DNA of 64,000 nucleotides from Anaerolineaceae bacterium. Its GTDB lineage: Bacteria; Chloroflexota; Anaerolineae; Anaerolineales; Anaerolineaceae. A program made the position numbers and the translations under genes. This document shows, piece by piece, positions 15,804 to 24,465 of this stretch. Within the stretch, counting starts at the first letter, position 1. Every line of letters begins with the position of its first letter. The stretch covers positions 186,001 to 250,000 of the forward strand of contig JAURZL010000011.1 of NCBI GenBank assembly GCA_030653365.1, read 5' to 3'. The notes below the pieces were generated by a model. It was not told the DNA's origin. It did not search any database and was given only the letters and a program-made list of their open reading frames with translations.

Positions 15804-16919
15804 TTATTTCAAATATTGGTCAAAGAAAGCGATGGTTCTGGTCATCGCTGTGCTGAAATAACCAGCAAGGTTGTGGTCATCGCCTTCATAACTATAGAAT
15901 TCAACTTCACCGCCCACAGCCTGGATTTCATCCCTTAGTAACTCTGAGAAAACAATTGGCACACTCTCATCGGCGGTGCCATGATGCAATTGAATCGGTC
16001 CTGAGATTTCATTTACATACGTGTTGGAGGAGATTGAGCTCCAAAAATCGGGGTTTTGATCCACAGTTCCATATTCATTTGCCCATTCCTGTTGCCAGCG
16101 ACGGGCAAACGATGGAGCCGTTGGCGCTGGACCTGGGGTATTGCGACGCCATCTGGAAAGCATATCCGGATAAGAGGCAACCACACCAGCCCAAATCACG
16201 CCAGCTTTTATTTCCTGGGAAATCACCATGGATCGCAGCGTTAAATAACCACCCATGGAATGTCCCCACATCCCGATTTTGTCAGGATTGGCTAAAGGAA
16301 ATTGTTTTAAAGAAGCAACAGCATTGAGCACATCCACGGTATAGCCGGGATCCCCATAAGCACCACGGGCGTCTCCTTCGGATTGATCATGCCCGCGGAA
16401 ATCGATACGAAATACGATGTATTGACTGCGCGCCAACCAATCCACATAGGCAATGTAGCGTTCTGTGGTGCGATATTGCGTAGGTGGGATGTATCCATGA
16501 TTAAAAACAATGGAAGGCCAGCCACCATCCGGTGGATCTCCATAGGGAACTGTCAATAATCCATAAATCTTGTATCCTTCTGAAAGGTAATAAGCATAAT
16601 AGCGGTCGTAGTTGGATCCTGCTGTCAACGTATTTTCAATGACGATCACACTGCCTGGATATTCTGTTTGGCGCATCGAAGAGATGGTCATTGGGTGTAA
16701 GGTCGGTGTGGCTGTAGGGTTTATGGTGCTGGTGGGAGTGGGGCTGGGAATAGGAGTATTTGTCTGCGTTGGAGAAGGGGTTGGTAAAACTTGAGTCACC
16801 AACGTTTCTTGGAAAAGATTCTGATTGCCAGGACGAGCTGGATTATTATTTATGGCAGCATTACAGGCTGTTCCCAACACAATTATCATCAAAAAAACTA
16901 GAATTCTGTTCAAAACCAT
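15804..16919 (-). CDS. Alpha/beta hydrolase lipoprotein (prolyl-oligopeptidase/dienelactone type)
   Basis: A 371-residue secreted hydrolase. The N terminus is a lipoprotein signal (LGTACNAAI, Cys at ~19) followed by a Ser/Thr/Pro-rich tether of about 40 residues. The catalytic domain has the oxyanion strand IVFNHGY, the RIDFRGHDQSEG segment, nucleophile elbow GHSMGG (~220), the acid in GTADESVP and the catalytic His in DDHNL near the C terminus. This arrangement is typical of family S9-like esterases/peptidases acting at the cell surface. The actual substrate, peptide or ester, cannot be told. GAGGTAA precedes the ATG; the gene is divergent from the YdeI-like gene. Confidence 0.83.
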   Translation of the reverse strand: MVLNRILVFLMIIVLGTACNAAINNNPARPGNQNLFQETLVTQVLPTPSPTQTNTPIPSPTPTSTINPTATPTLHPMTISSMRQTEYPGSVIVIENTLTAGSNYDRYYAYYLSEGYKIYGLLTVPYGDPPDGGWPSIVFNHGYIPPTQYRTTERYIAYVDWLARSQYIVFRIDFRGHDQSEGDARGAYGDPGYTVDVLNAVASLKQFPLANPDKIGMWGHSMGGYLTLRSMVISQEIKAGVIWAGVVASYPDMLSRWRRNTPGPAPTAPSFARRWQQEWANEYGTVDQNPDFWSSISSNTYVNEISGPIQLHHGTADESVPIVFSELLRDEIQAVGGEVEFYSYEGDDHNLAGYFSTAMTRTIAFFDQYLK

Positions 16920-17046
16920 TTACCTCAAATTTGTTTTCTTCGCATCCATTGCTATAATTTTGAAAACATAACCGCATTCCTATTCTATTGAGTGAATAGA
17001 TGAAATACAATCGTTTGTGTCATATATCAAAAATAGGAAAGGCTAA

Positions 17047-17523
17047 ATGATGAAGAAAGAATTAAAAAATCCTGGGCCGATCGAATTTTTAGCTCCCATT
17101 ATTGACGCGGGTGTCGGTGCTTATATTGAATTTCCTTTTGACACGCTCGAACTTTTTGACACAGTGGGCAGAATTCCGGTCGTTGTTGAATTTGATGGTG
17201 TTCCTTACCAGGGAACGATGTTACGCTATGGGACCGAAAAACACATCATTATTTTGGTTAAGAAGATCAGGGAAGCGATTGGAAAACAAGCACCGGAAGT
17301 TGTGCACGTGAAAGTAGAATTGGATAATCGTCAGCGTGAAGTCAGCATTCCGGAAGATGTTCAATTGGCACTCAAAGAGAATCCACCTACCAATGAGAAA
17401 TTTCAGAAGCTCGCATTTACCCATCAAAAAGAATATATGCGATGGATCGAGGACGCGAAGCGACCGGAGACCCGCCAACGACGAGTTGAAAAAATGATCC
17501 AGGAATTATTGGGAAGTAACTGA
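17047..17523 (+). CDS. YdeI/OmpD-associated family protein (DUF1905)
   Basis: A 158-residue cytoplasmic protein. The first ~95 residues carry the DUF1905 pattern (GAYIEFPFDTLELF, PVVVEFDGVPYQGTML, KKIREAIGKQAPEVVHVKVELD), and the C terminus is the YdeI/OmpD-associated helical tail (FTHQKEYMRWIEDAKRPETRQRRVEKM). Members are widespread and lack a defined biochemical role; some are linked to stress or envelope phenotypes. The start has AGGAAAGG upstream; a second ATG follows directly. Its stop is only 2 bases from the stop of the convergent downstream gene. Confidence 0.85.
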   Translation: MMKKELKNPGPIEFLAPIIDAGVGAYIEFPFDTLELFDTVGRIPVVVEFDGVPYQGTMLRYGTEKHIIILVKKIREAIGKQAPEVVHVKVELDNRQREVSIPEDVQLALKENPPTNEKFQKLAFTHQKEYMRWIEDAKRPETRQRRVEKMIQELLGSN

Positions 17524-17525
17524 TT

Positions 17526-18611
17526 TTATCCCCGAGTTGATTTTCTCATATTCCTGCGCACCATCTCTGCAATCGTGAGATTATGCCGGTTGGTGAGTTG
17601 TTCGTTGATCATCTCAATTTGTTTACGGGGAGAATAGAAAGCTTCGCTCCAGCCATAACCCGCACAGGTTGTATCGGCAATCTGGTTACCATTGTCATCC
17701 ACGCCCCACCAATCCCGATAAATGGCTTCCAGATCGGGTCGAATATGGAGCTCAGGAATATTAAAATGGGCGGAATAGTAATAATCTGGCGGTAAGGCGT
17801 TTAGAATGGTTTCAAAGACGTGAACTCTCACCTTGACGCCATTACGGCATTCTGAATCAGCAATCCGGCTCAATCCGCGGATTGTTGCTAAGGGTGCCAA
17901 TACCTCGACGCGTTCAAGATTGCGGAACCGTTCTTTGATTCGAATAATTACCTCTTTCATTACAAGCCCACTGGCAATGGAGTCTGCAATAAAGGCAATT
18001 TTCACGTCATCATGTTGGGGTTGATTGAGATCTTTGTCTTTGAATAAAGTCATCTCCACCTTGCGGTTATACACCGGAACTGAGCTATCAAACACATGGT
18101 GGGCATCCAGGATGACCTCATCGGTGTAATAGCCATAGGTTTCGTAAATCGCTTCCGGAACCTGATATTTCAGCCCTTCGCGTGCAATGGGGAAAATGGC
18201 CAGATTCTCCTGCCGATGACTGGTGATCGTTTCTTTTAAGGGCGGCGCATTAAAAATATCCTGCATGGCTTTCCACATCAAATTTGCCCGCCCAGCACCC
18301 ATCCAGACTTGTCCTGGTAAACTTAATTTCTCAACATTTTCCAACTCTTCCGGTTCAATGCCAACAAATTCCATCATTCGTGGTTCGGGTTTTCGACTTT
18401 CGATATAAATAAAGCGAGCTGTGGAAGGAGTATGGTAAAAAACCAGTTCGAGGTTGGTGACATCCCCCAGGATTATTTTCCCTGGACGGTAAAAGCCGCT
18501 TCCTTCAGGTTTTTTTGTCCGGTAGGGAAGCGGCTTTTCCAGAATCAGGGAGCCTTCGATGAATGATCTGTCATCTTCAGAAAATTTGATTGGATAGGTA
18601 TAAGCGGTCAT
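17526..18611 (-). CDS. Unrecognised protein with phosphoribosyltransferase-like segment
   Basis: A 361-residue soluble protein I cannot place in a family. The stretch VKIAFIADSIASGLVMKEVI (around residue 205) resembles the PRPP-binding strand-loop of type I phosphoribosyltransferases, where a hydrophobic strand is followed by Asp-x-x-x-(T/S)-G, and the following lines (VLAPLATIRGLSRI) would fit the next Rossmann-like strand. The N-terminal half has no recognisable domain; the C terminus holds a Trp/Tyr/Cys-rich segment (YRDWWGVDDNGNQIADTTCAGYGW). No signal peptide or membrane helix. AAGGAGTAATCGCTTATG supports the start. The nucleobase-salvage idea is only a hypothesis. Confidence 0.55.
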   Translation of the reverse strand: MTAYTYPIKFSEDDRSFIEGSLILEKPLPYRTKKPEGSGFYRPGKIILGDVTNLELVFYHTPSTARFIYIESRKPEPRMMEFVGIEPEELENVEKLSLPGQVWMGAGRANLMWKAMQDIFNAPPLKETITSHRQENLAIFPIAREGLKYQVPEAIYETYGYYTDEVILDAHHVFDSSVPVYNRKVEMTLFKDKDLNQPQHDDVKIAFIADSIASGLVMKEVIIRIKERFRNLERVEVLAPLATIRGLSRIADSECRNGVKVRVHVFETILNALPPDYYYSAHFNIPELHIRPDLEAIYRDWWGVDDNGNQIADTTCAGYGWSEAFYSPRKQIEMINEQLTNRHNLTIAEMVRRNMRKSTRG

Positions 18612-18987
18612 AAGCGATTACTCCTTAAGCAGCACAATGCAGGAAACAATTTCTTAAAGAGACAGGCTGGGAGGTTCACCAGCCTGCCCTTAAGATTGTA
18701 TCATTAAGTAAATGAAAATGGAAAGAAATTTTTTTACAGATTATGTTTCTGGCGGATTATCAATTTCCCATAGATGCTATTTTTGTTGCAACATTTATAG
18801 GAAGGGTGTTTCAATTGGAGCAGTAAGTATTCTATCCAAATAAGCTTCCAGGTAGGATTTTATTACGGCGCAATATTATCTGAAAACATTAAATGGTTGA
18901 AAATAATGGCCAATTCCCTATGGTTATTTATGGTGAGTTTTCAAAGAACTTTTTTTCATTCCAGACTTGTGTTGTATTATAAATTCA
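18612..18987. other. Intergenic stretch without recognisable gene
   Basis: AT-rich, stop-dense region. It contains one short hairpin, CAGGCTGG/CCAGCCTG at 18663-18686, inside the leader of the downstream minus-strand gene. I see nothing else that can be supported. Confidence 0.4.
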
Positions 18988-19023
18988 GCAAGGTGAGAGA
19001 AATGGTAACCTCTCTCACCTTGC
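18988..19023 (-). terminator. 13-bp hairpin after sugar-binding protein gene
   Basis: GCAAGGTGAGAGA (18988-19000) pairs exactly with TCTCTCACCTTGC (19011-19023), 34 bases past the stop of the binding-protein gene. There is no good T run, so it may be an RNA-stabilising 3' hairpin rather than a classical terminator. Confidence 0.55.
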
Positions 19024-19056
19024 GTGTAAGGAAAATAAGAATTATCTATTTATTGA

Positions 19057-20523
19057 CTAATTGTTAGCGTTGTACTCATCCTGGGCTTTTTGGAGTTCAG
19101 CAGCAATATCCAGGGTAAGATCTTCTTTGATTAATTTGTAAACTGCATTCATTATCAGTTCATTCGCTTCAACGGGTCTTTGCAAACTTCCAGAGGCATT
19201 GACACAAATACTTGAATTTACTGCAACAGCTGCCTGTTGATAGAAAGGAGTTTGCATTTCAGGAGCAGATTGGGCTGATTTCAAAGCGGGAAAACCTGCG
19301 CCAGGTCCTAATACATATTCAACATGTCTTCCAATATCACCCATGATCCAATTGATATAATCATAAGCTGATTCTATATTTTTGGCACCTGTGGGTACAG
19401 CAAAGGTTATCGCATCAGTATTGCAGCCAGGGGTCTTTCCAGAAGGAGCAAACATTGGACGCATAACGACTTTACCATCAGCAATTGCATCAATCATATC
19501 CTCTGCTGAACCTGTTTCATATTTGGTCCCATCTGGAGCTGTGAGAGGATTGATGTAGCGATATCCAAACAAGCCGGTCGGGATGGCAGCAGCGGTTGAA
19601 TCTTTGAATGAATCTTCTTCCACAAAACCACCAGCAAAAACGGTATCTGGGTTATACCCCTTTAGAACTGTTTCTCGCAGGAAAGTAATGGCTGCAATAT
19701 TTTCAGATGTATTCAGCAACATGTTGCCTTTGCCATCATCATAGGTTCCACCAAAGGATGAAATTAAATTCCAAACCATACGTTGAGCCCCATTACCACT
19801 GTAAGCAGTGGAACCAAAATAAGTCCAGGCATAAACACCTTCTGCTTTCAATCGTTCAGCTTCAATCATGAACTGCTCAGGAGTGGTTGGGAAACCATTG
19901 GGATAATGATCTGCCCAAACATACACGACGTGGGGCCGTGTTGAAACTGGAATGCAGTACAAACCACCATCCGGCCCTGTGCAAGCCTTAAGAGCACCAG
20001 GTTCCAAATCAGAATACCAGGATTGCCCTTTTGCCCAAACAGAAAGATCTTGTACAGCACCATTGTTATAAAAGGTCGGCAAAGAACTGGCACCTACCTC
20101 AATGAGATCTGGTACATCACCACCCGCAATAACAGCTGCAACCAGTTCAGAAGACATTTTATCCCATGCTTTGGGGATATTCACCCAATTCCATTTTCCA
20201 GCAAAATCAGCATTAAACTCAGGAATAGTTTTTCGTAAATATGCATTACCCACCCGCTCGTCACTGGCGGGGTCTTCATTATTCTGGTCATATTGGAACC
20301 AGGAAACTAAATCTTTGACTTCTGCTGGTGCAACAGGTTCAGTGGGAATAGCAGGTTCTACAGGTGTGGTAGGTTCAGCAGGAGCAGCAGGTGCAGATGG
20401 TTCGACGGGTGCAACAGGTGCAACTGGTTCAACAGAGGTTTCTGCTGGTTTACAGCCGGCCAATCCTAGTGTAAAGACAACCAAAAAAAGTATTGTTAAC
20501 AAGGTTAAACTTTTGATTTTCAT
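19057..20523 (-). CDS. Sugar ABC transporter substrate-binding lipoprotein (orphan)
   Basis: A 488-residue extracellular solute-binding protein of the family-1 (MalE/UgpB) type. The signal ends in LAGC (Cys24) and is followed by ~45 residues of repeated Pro-Val-Glu/Ala-Pro units as a flexible tether. The body shows family features: EIPxFN-like TIPEFNADFAGKWNWV, PDLIEVGASSLPTFY, GLYCIPVSTRPHVVYVW, and a C-terminal helical AAELQKAQDEYNAN. No permease or ATPase genes adjoin, so it must share components encoded elsewhere, possibly the permeases at 36929-39026. An AraC regulator gene lies directly upstream. The start follows TTAGGAGAGAATATG; another AGGAG lies ~40 bases earlier. Confidence 0.88.
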   Translation of the reverse strand: MKIKSLTLLTILFLVVFTLGLAGCKPAETSVEPVAPVAPVEPSAPAAPAEPTTPVEPAIPTEPVAPAEVKDLVSWFQYDQNNEDPASDERVGNAYLRKTIPEFNADFAGKWNWVNIPKAWDKMSSELVAAVIAGGDVPDLIEVGASSLPTFYNNGAVQDLSVWAKGQSWYSDLEPGALKACTGPDGGLYCIPVSTRPHVVYVWADHYPNGFPTTPEQFMIEAERLKAEGVYAWTYFGSTAYSGNGAQRMVWNLISSFGGTYDDGKGNMLLNTSENIAAITFLRETVLKGYNPDTVFAGGFVEEDSFKDSTAAAIPTGLFGYRYINPLTAPDGTKYETGSAEDMIDAIADGKVVMRPMFAPSGKTPGCNTDAITFAVPTGAKNIESAYDYINWIMGDIGRHVEYVLGPGAGFPALKSAQSAPEMQTPFYQQAAVAVNSSICVNASGSLQRPVEANELIMNAVYKLIKEDLTLDIAAELQKAQDEYNANN

Positions 20524-20940
20524 ATTCTCTCCTAAAATTTTAGTTTTATTAATTTTAAAATTTACTCCTACATATTATTCATAAGCAAACTCCTGGAAAA
20601 AATTCTTGGTTTTGAAGAATTCGATTCATATATTTTGTCTTTTTGAGGATAAAATTTTTCAAAGAAATTCGGTTCTTAATAAATTATTGGATCAGGAACT
20701 TTGAAAATAATCAATGGAGAAAATTTAAATATAAGTACCAATGGATGTTGTCGATATCAACAACCTTTAATGTTTAATAAATTCCAATATAATCAAATCT
20801 GTCAATTATTTACGGTGATAACCATTTTATTTCGGATCAACCGGTAGCTAACTGAACTTTTGAGAGAATAACTACCATCCCAATTCTAAAATAACTATAC
20901 AAAAAAACTGATTGAATAACTATTGAATAATTTCCAAAAA
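20524..20940. other. Intergenic leader of sugar-binding protein gene
   Basis: AT-rich region carrying the promoter and leader of the binding-protein gene. It includes a second Shine-Dalgarno-like TAGGAGTAAA (20572-20563, minus strand) well upstream of the real one. No open reading frame or strong hairpin is evident, and AraC half-sites cannot be assigned without comparison. Confidence 0.35.
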
Positions 20941-21762
20941 CTATTGGGAAATTTCCAAATAACGTTGAATATTCCCCTTAGTTCTGCGATAATCCCCTGG
21001 GCTAACACCGATTTCCTGGCGAAAAACGAATGAAAAATGACTGAAACTTGTGTATCCGATCATCAAACTAATTTCAGATATTGGTAATGAACTTTCCAGT
21101 AGTAATTGTTTTGCTTTGTTAATCCGTAATTGAAATAAATATTTTGACAGGGTCATCCCTGTTGAATTTTTAAATATTCTTGATAATTGAGATGTGGATA
21201 TATGGAATTCTTTTGATAATTCTTTATGATTTAACTCTCGATGTAAATTACGTCTCATATATGCTTCTACCCGTTCAACAAATTCATTTTTTGCCTGGAT
21301 ATTTAAACTGGAAGAATACTCAATCATTTCATTATTTTGGCGTGAACGGTTTAATCCGATCAGTAAACGCGTGACCAGTGCTTCTACATAATGATATGTA
21401 TTGTCGCCAGGTTTATTAATTTCTCGAATCAACGTAGTGAAATCGTTCTGTAATTCATTTGGGATGGTAACTATATTATCTGGTAATTGTCTGAGATTTA
21501 ATCCAAGGATGTTTAGAAGGACATAGAAATATCCGGTAGAGCGATAACTATATGTAGGATATCGTGTAACATCAGGAGAGATGAGGATTGTATCACCAGG
21601 ATTAAGCTTGTATATCTTTTCACCAATGGAATAATCTACACTTCCAAAAACCACACAATACCATTGATACACAGAATGTGAATGAGGTGGGACATGATAG
21701 GGGAAACCTACTTCATTGTAAAGAATTTGACGGATGGTAATTGCTGGGATAACTGTTTCCAT
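20941..21762 (-). CDS. AraC family transcriptional regulator
   Basis: A 273-residue activator/repressor. The N-terminal ~110 residues form a cupin-type sensor (YHVPPHSHSVYQWYCVVFGSVDYSIGEKIYKLNPGDTILISP). The C-terminal ~100 residues contain both helix-turn-helix motifs: HKELSKEFHISTSQLSRIFKNSTGMTLSKYL and LPISEISLMIGYTSFSHFSFVFRQEIGVSPGDYRR. Such proteins sense sugars and control adjacent uptake genes. It lies immediately upstream of the orphan binding-protein gene on the same strand and most probably regulates it. No clear ribosome-binding site precedes the ATG, suggesting low expression. Confidence 0.9.
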   Translation of the reverse strand: METVIPAITIRQILYNEVGFPYHVPPHSHSVYQWYCVVFGSVDYSIGEKIYKLNPGDTILISPDVTRYPTYSYRSTGYFYVLLNILGLNLRQLPDNIVTIPNELQNDFTTLIREINKPGDNTYHYVEALVTRLLIGLNRSRQNNEMIEYSSSLNIQAKNEFVERVEAYMRRNLHRELNHKELSKEFHISTSQLSRIFKNSTGMTLSKYLFQLRINKAKQLLLESSLPISEISLMIGYTSFSHFSFVFRQEIGVSPGDYRRTKGNIQRYLEISQ

Positions 21763-21894
21763 ATAAATAATTATATTGGTAGAAACGAAAAAAACCTAAT
21801 GTAGGTTGTTTTGTTTCCTTATCGTATTTTTTCCTTCAAATAATAAAAACCCAAAAGCAAGTCAATCTTCTAGATAATGAAACCTCAACTGAGT

Positions 21895-23166
21895 TTATTC
21901 AAGTCTGGATAAAGCTTCCAGTGCTTCCTGATAAGTTGGGCGTAATTGCAACGCTATTTCATAATCTAATCGTGCTTTTTCTGATTCTCCCAATGCTTCA
22001 TAAGCCATACCACGCCAATAATGTGACTCCTCCAGGCTGCGTTTGCTCAGCATGGAAAGGGTAGCGTGTGCGAGGTCTATCACCGCCTGATAGCGGCCGG
22101 TTTCGTAATAGGTCTGATAGGCATCCACCCGATACCACAACACCCGCCAGGGACGCTGCTTCTCATCCAGAGTGTTGTAGTGGGCAAAAGCCTGGTCAAA
22201 TGCCGTAGCTGCTTCGTCATTGCGTCCCAGCTGGTGCAGTGTCTCTGCCTGATTGAGGAAACCAAAAAATAAATCACGCTCCGTAAGCATGGGTAATTCT
22301 GCTTCCGTTTTTAGTAACGTCCTTTGTAAATTCAGCAGTGGGTCATAATCATCCGCCAGAATGGAGGCTACCTCATGCTCCCGTTCGGGTGGAAATACCA
22401 CCAGATAGACGAAATTAAAATCACGCCACCAGCGGGTATTCAGATCATGATAGGGTATCGGAAAATCAGCCATGATTAATGGATCCTGCGTAATAAGCGC
22501 TGACCAGGCATCATCATATCCGTTGACAACCACATAGTGTCCCATCCACCAATCTTTGGGCGGGTGATGACCCTTTTCGATCAGGACCGGAAAACCTGCA
22601 GCAACCAGGCGTTTGATCAAATCCAGATCACCCCCCGTACGCAAAATGCCGGAAAGTTGTGTTTGGCTCTCCACAAAAGCCAGCATTTCTTCCGGCATGA
22701 CGTTGGCATCATCCTCGTTGGGACGCAGGAATGCTTTGGTATTGCGTTGATCACCCTCCCAGCCCCAGTAAGAAAGCAATATGGAGAGGCTGGCAGGACC
22801 ACAATTGTTGAAGCTTTGATACTCATGTACCACCCCGGAAAGTTTGACAGACGCAGGAATTGCCGTTGACGTCAGCGTTATTGTTGGTGATATGATGGGT
22901 GTGGGGGTTTGCGTGGGTGCGAAAGTCGCAGAAGGGGTTAATCCTGAAATCTGAGGGTTTGATTGTGTTGCGAGGCTAATTTCTTCCTGAACGGGAGAAA
23001 ATGCGACCTGATCCGGGGGATTGAGAAAGTAATGGATTTTGGTCTGCAGTGAAGCCAGGCGCCAGGCGACTCGCGAATGCACCGGTGGCAATAAATATAG
23101 GCCAGCACACAGCAGTACCAGTACTAACAAACTTGTGGTTGCGATCAGGATTTTTCGAGAATTCAT
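21895..23166 (-). CDS. Membrane-anchored C39-like cysteine peptidase with TPR tail
   Basis: A 423-residue exported protein. An N-terminal hydrophobic anchor (~residues 7-25) is followed by a Thr/Pro-rich spacer. The peptidase_C39-like domain starts near 115 with HEYQSFNNCGPASLSILLSYWGW (catalytic Gln/Cys) and has its His in MGHYVVVNGYD and a following QDP. The C-terminal ~120 residues are tetratricopeptide-like (RNDEAATAFDQAFAHYN, GESEKARLDYEIALQLRP). The first in-frame ATG is at 23184, but the ATG at 23166 overlaps the stop of the upstream GH130 gene as ATGA, so coupled initiation there is preferred. The target peptide is unknown; the TPR may dock a partner outside the cell. Confidence 0.8.
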   Translation of the reverse strand: MNSRKILIATTSLLVLVLLCAGLYLLPPVHSRVAWRLASLQTKIHYFLNPPDQVAFSPVQEEISLATQSNPQISGLTPSATFAPTQTPTPIISPTITLTSTAIPASVKLSGVVHEYQSFNNCGPASLSILLSYWGWEGDQRNTKAFLRPNEDDANVMPEEMLAFVESQTQLSGILRTGGDLDLIKRLVAAGFPVLIEKGHHPPKDWWMGHYVVVNGYDDAWSALITQDPLIMADFPIPYHDLNTRWWRDFNFVYLVVFPPEREHEVASILADDYDPLLNLQRTLLKTEAELPMLTERDLFFGFLNQAETLHQLGRNDEAATAFDQAFAHYNTLDEKQRPWRVLWYRVDAYQTYYETGRYQAVIDLAHATLSMLSKRSLEESHYWRGMAYEALGESEKARLDYEIALQLRPTYQEALEALSRLE

Positions 23167-24197
23167 GTTAGTTTGGTTACGCATAGTTTTATTAAATCAT
23201 TTATATCTGCTGTAGCTAAACATTCAACTGTGTCAGCAGCACCATAATAAATCTTAACCTCTCCACTTTTTTCAAGTATCATACCGCCTGGGAACAATAC
23301 ATCATTACGAAATCCATTTCGCTCGTATGCATATTCAGGAACCATCAAGGGTTCTTTGCTCATACCTATTACCTTTGCTGGATTTTCCAAATCCAGTAAC
23401 ATGACTCCAACGGAATAACGTTTTTGCCAGATTTCCTCCCAGCCATTTTTACCTCTATTGGGATCACGGTCTACAGCATGAAATAATGTTAGCCATCCAT
23501 ATTTAGTTTTAATTGGTGGAGCTGCCGGGCCGATTTTATCATTGGCAAATGGAACCTGCTCCAGCCATAAAACTCCTTGATGGTTCCCCCAATATTTCAA
23601 ATCATCCGAATCCGAACACCAGATATCAAAATGGGTTTCCATTTGCCGGCTGTAAACTGGCATTGGTCGCTCGAGACGAATGTATTTTCCATAGATTTTT
23701 TCTGGAAAAAGGACCATATTTCTATTATCAGGTGTGGATAAACTGAGTACTTCAAAATGATGAAAGTCTGTAGTTCTCGCTGCACCTCCTCTTAATCCAT
23801 GACGGGTATCCAAAGCAAAACACATGTAGCAATGGCCTTCAATAACGGTAAGTCGTGGATCATAAGCGCGAAGAATTTCGTTCTCATTAGAATGATTAGG
23901 AAAAAATGTGGCGGTGTCTTTAATAACATCTTCTAAAGTCCAGATTGGTTTTGAATTCACTTTCCAATGAATTCCGTCAGTACTGGTAGCTAATCCCAGA
24001 TTAGTACCAACAAATTCAGGATTATCCCATTCACCAAAATCATTACGAAATACACACACATATTCACCTGAATAAAATGTGACACCAGCATTAAATACCA
24101 ATGTGGCTGGATATGGCACGTCGTGTCTTGTGAGAATCGGATTTTCAGGATGTCTCAATATTTTTGAATTGGAATGGAACAGAGATTCATTAAGCAT
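23163..24197 (-). CDS. GH130-family glycoside phosphorylase/hydrolase
   Basis: A 344-residue cytoplasmic five-bladed beta-propeller of family GH130, whose members phosphorolyse beta-mannosides (mannosyl-glucose, mannooligosaccharides) or hydrolyse them. Family blocks present are NPILTRHDVPYPATLVFNAGV with the catalytic-Asp region, FRNDFG, TSTDGIHW, AYDPRLTVIEGHCYMCF and the phosphate/sugar-site KIGPAAPPIKTKYGWLTLFHAVDR, ending VLFPGGMILEKSGEVKIYYGAADT. It is divergent from the ROK-led operon and coupled to the C39-like peptidase gene. No signal peptide. Mannoside specificity is inferred from the family only. Confidence 0.85.
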   Translation of the reverse strand: MLNESLFHSNSKILRHPENPILTRHDVPYPATLVFNAGVTFYSGEYVCVFRNDFGEWDNPEFVGTNLGLATSTDGIHWKVNSKPIWTLEDVIKDTATFFPNHSNENEILRAYDPRLTVIEGHCYMCFALDTRHGLRGGAARTTDFHHFEVLSLSTPDNRNMVLFPEKIYGKYIRLERPMPVYSRQMETHFDIWCSDSDDLKYWGNHQGVLWLEQVPFANDKIGPAAPPIKTKYGWLTLFHAVDRDPNRGKNGWEEIWQKRYSVGVMLLDLENPAKVIGMSKEPLMVPEYAYERNGFRNDVLFPGGMILEKSGEVKIYYGAADTVECLATADINDLIKLCVTKLT

Positions 24198-24465
24198 AGG
24201 TTTTTTAGGTTTAATTTAATTTGTGAATATGAATCGGTTAAGAAAATTTTTTTGCCTTATGTTTTCTATTAGCTAATTGTATCTAATCCTGCGAAAAGAG
24301 TAAAAAAGTCTGGAGGGGTTTCAGATAAATCGTATTATTGTGCCCCCATTTTATTTTTGACACAAAATTACAATTTACATAGAAAAGAACTTGACGCTGA
24401 TTCTACCCGGGTATATAATTAGTTAATCAATTTAATTAATTATTTGTTATTCCCCTGGAGCCAAC

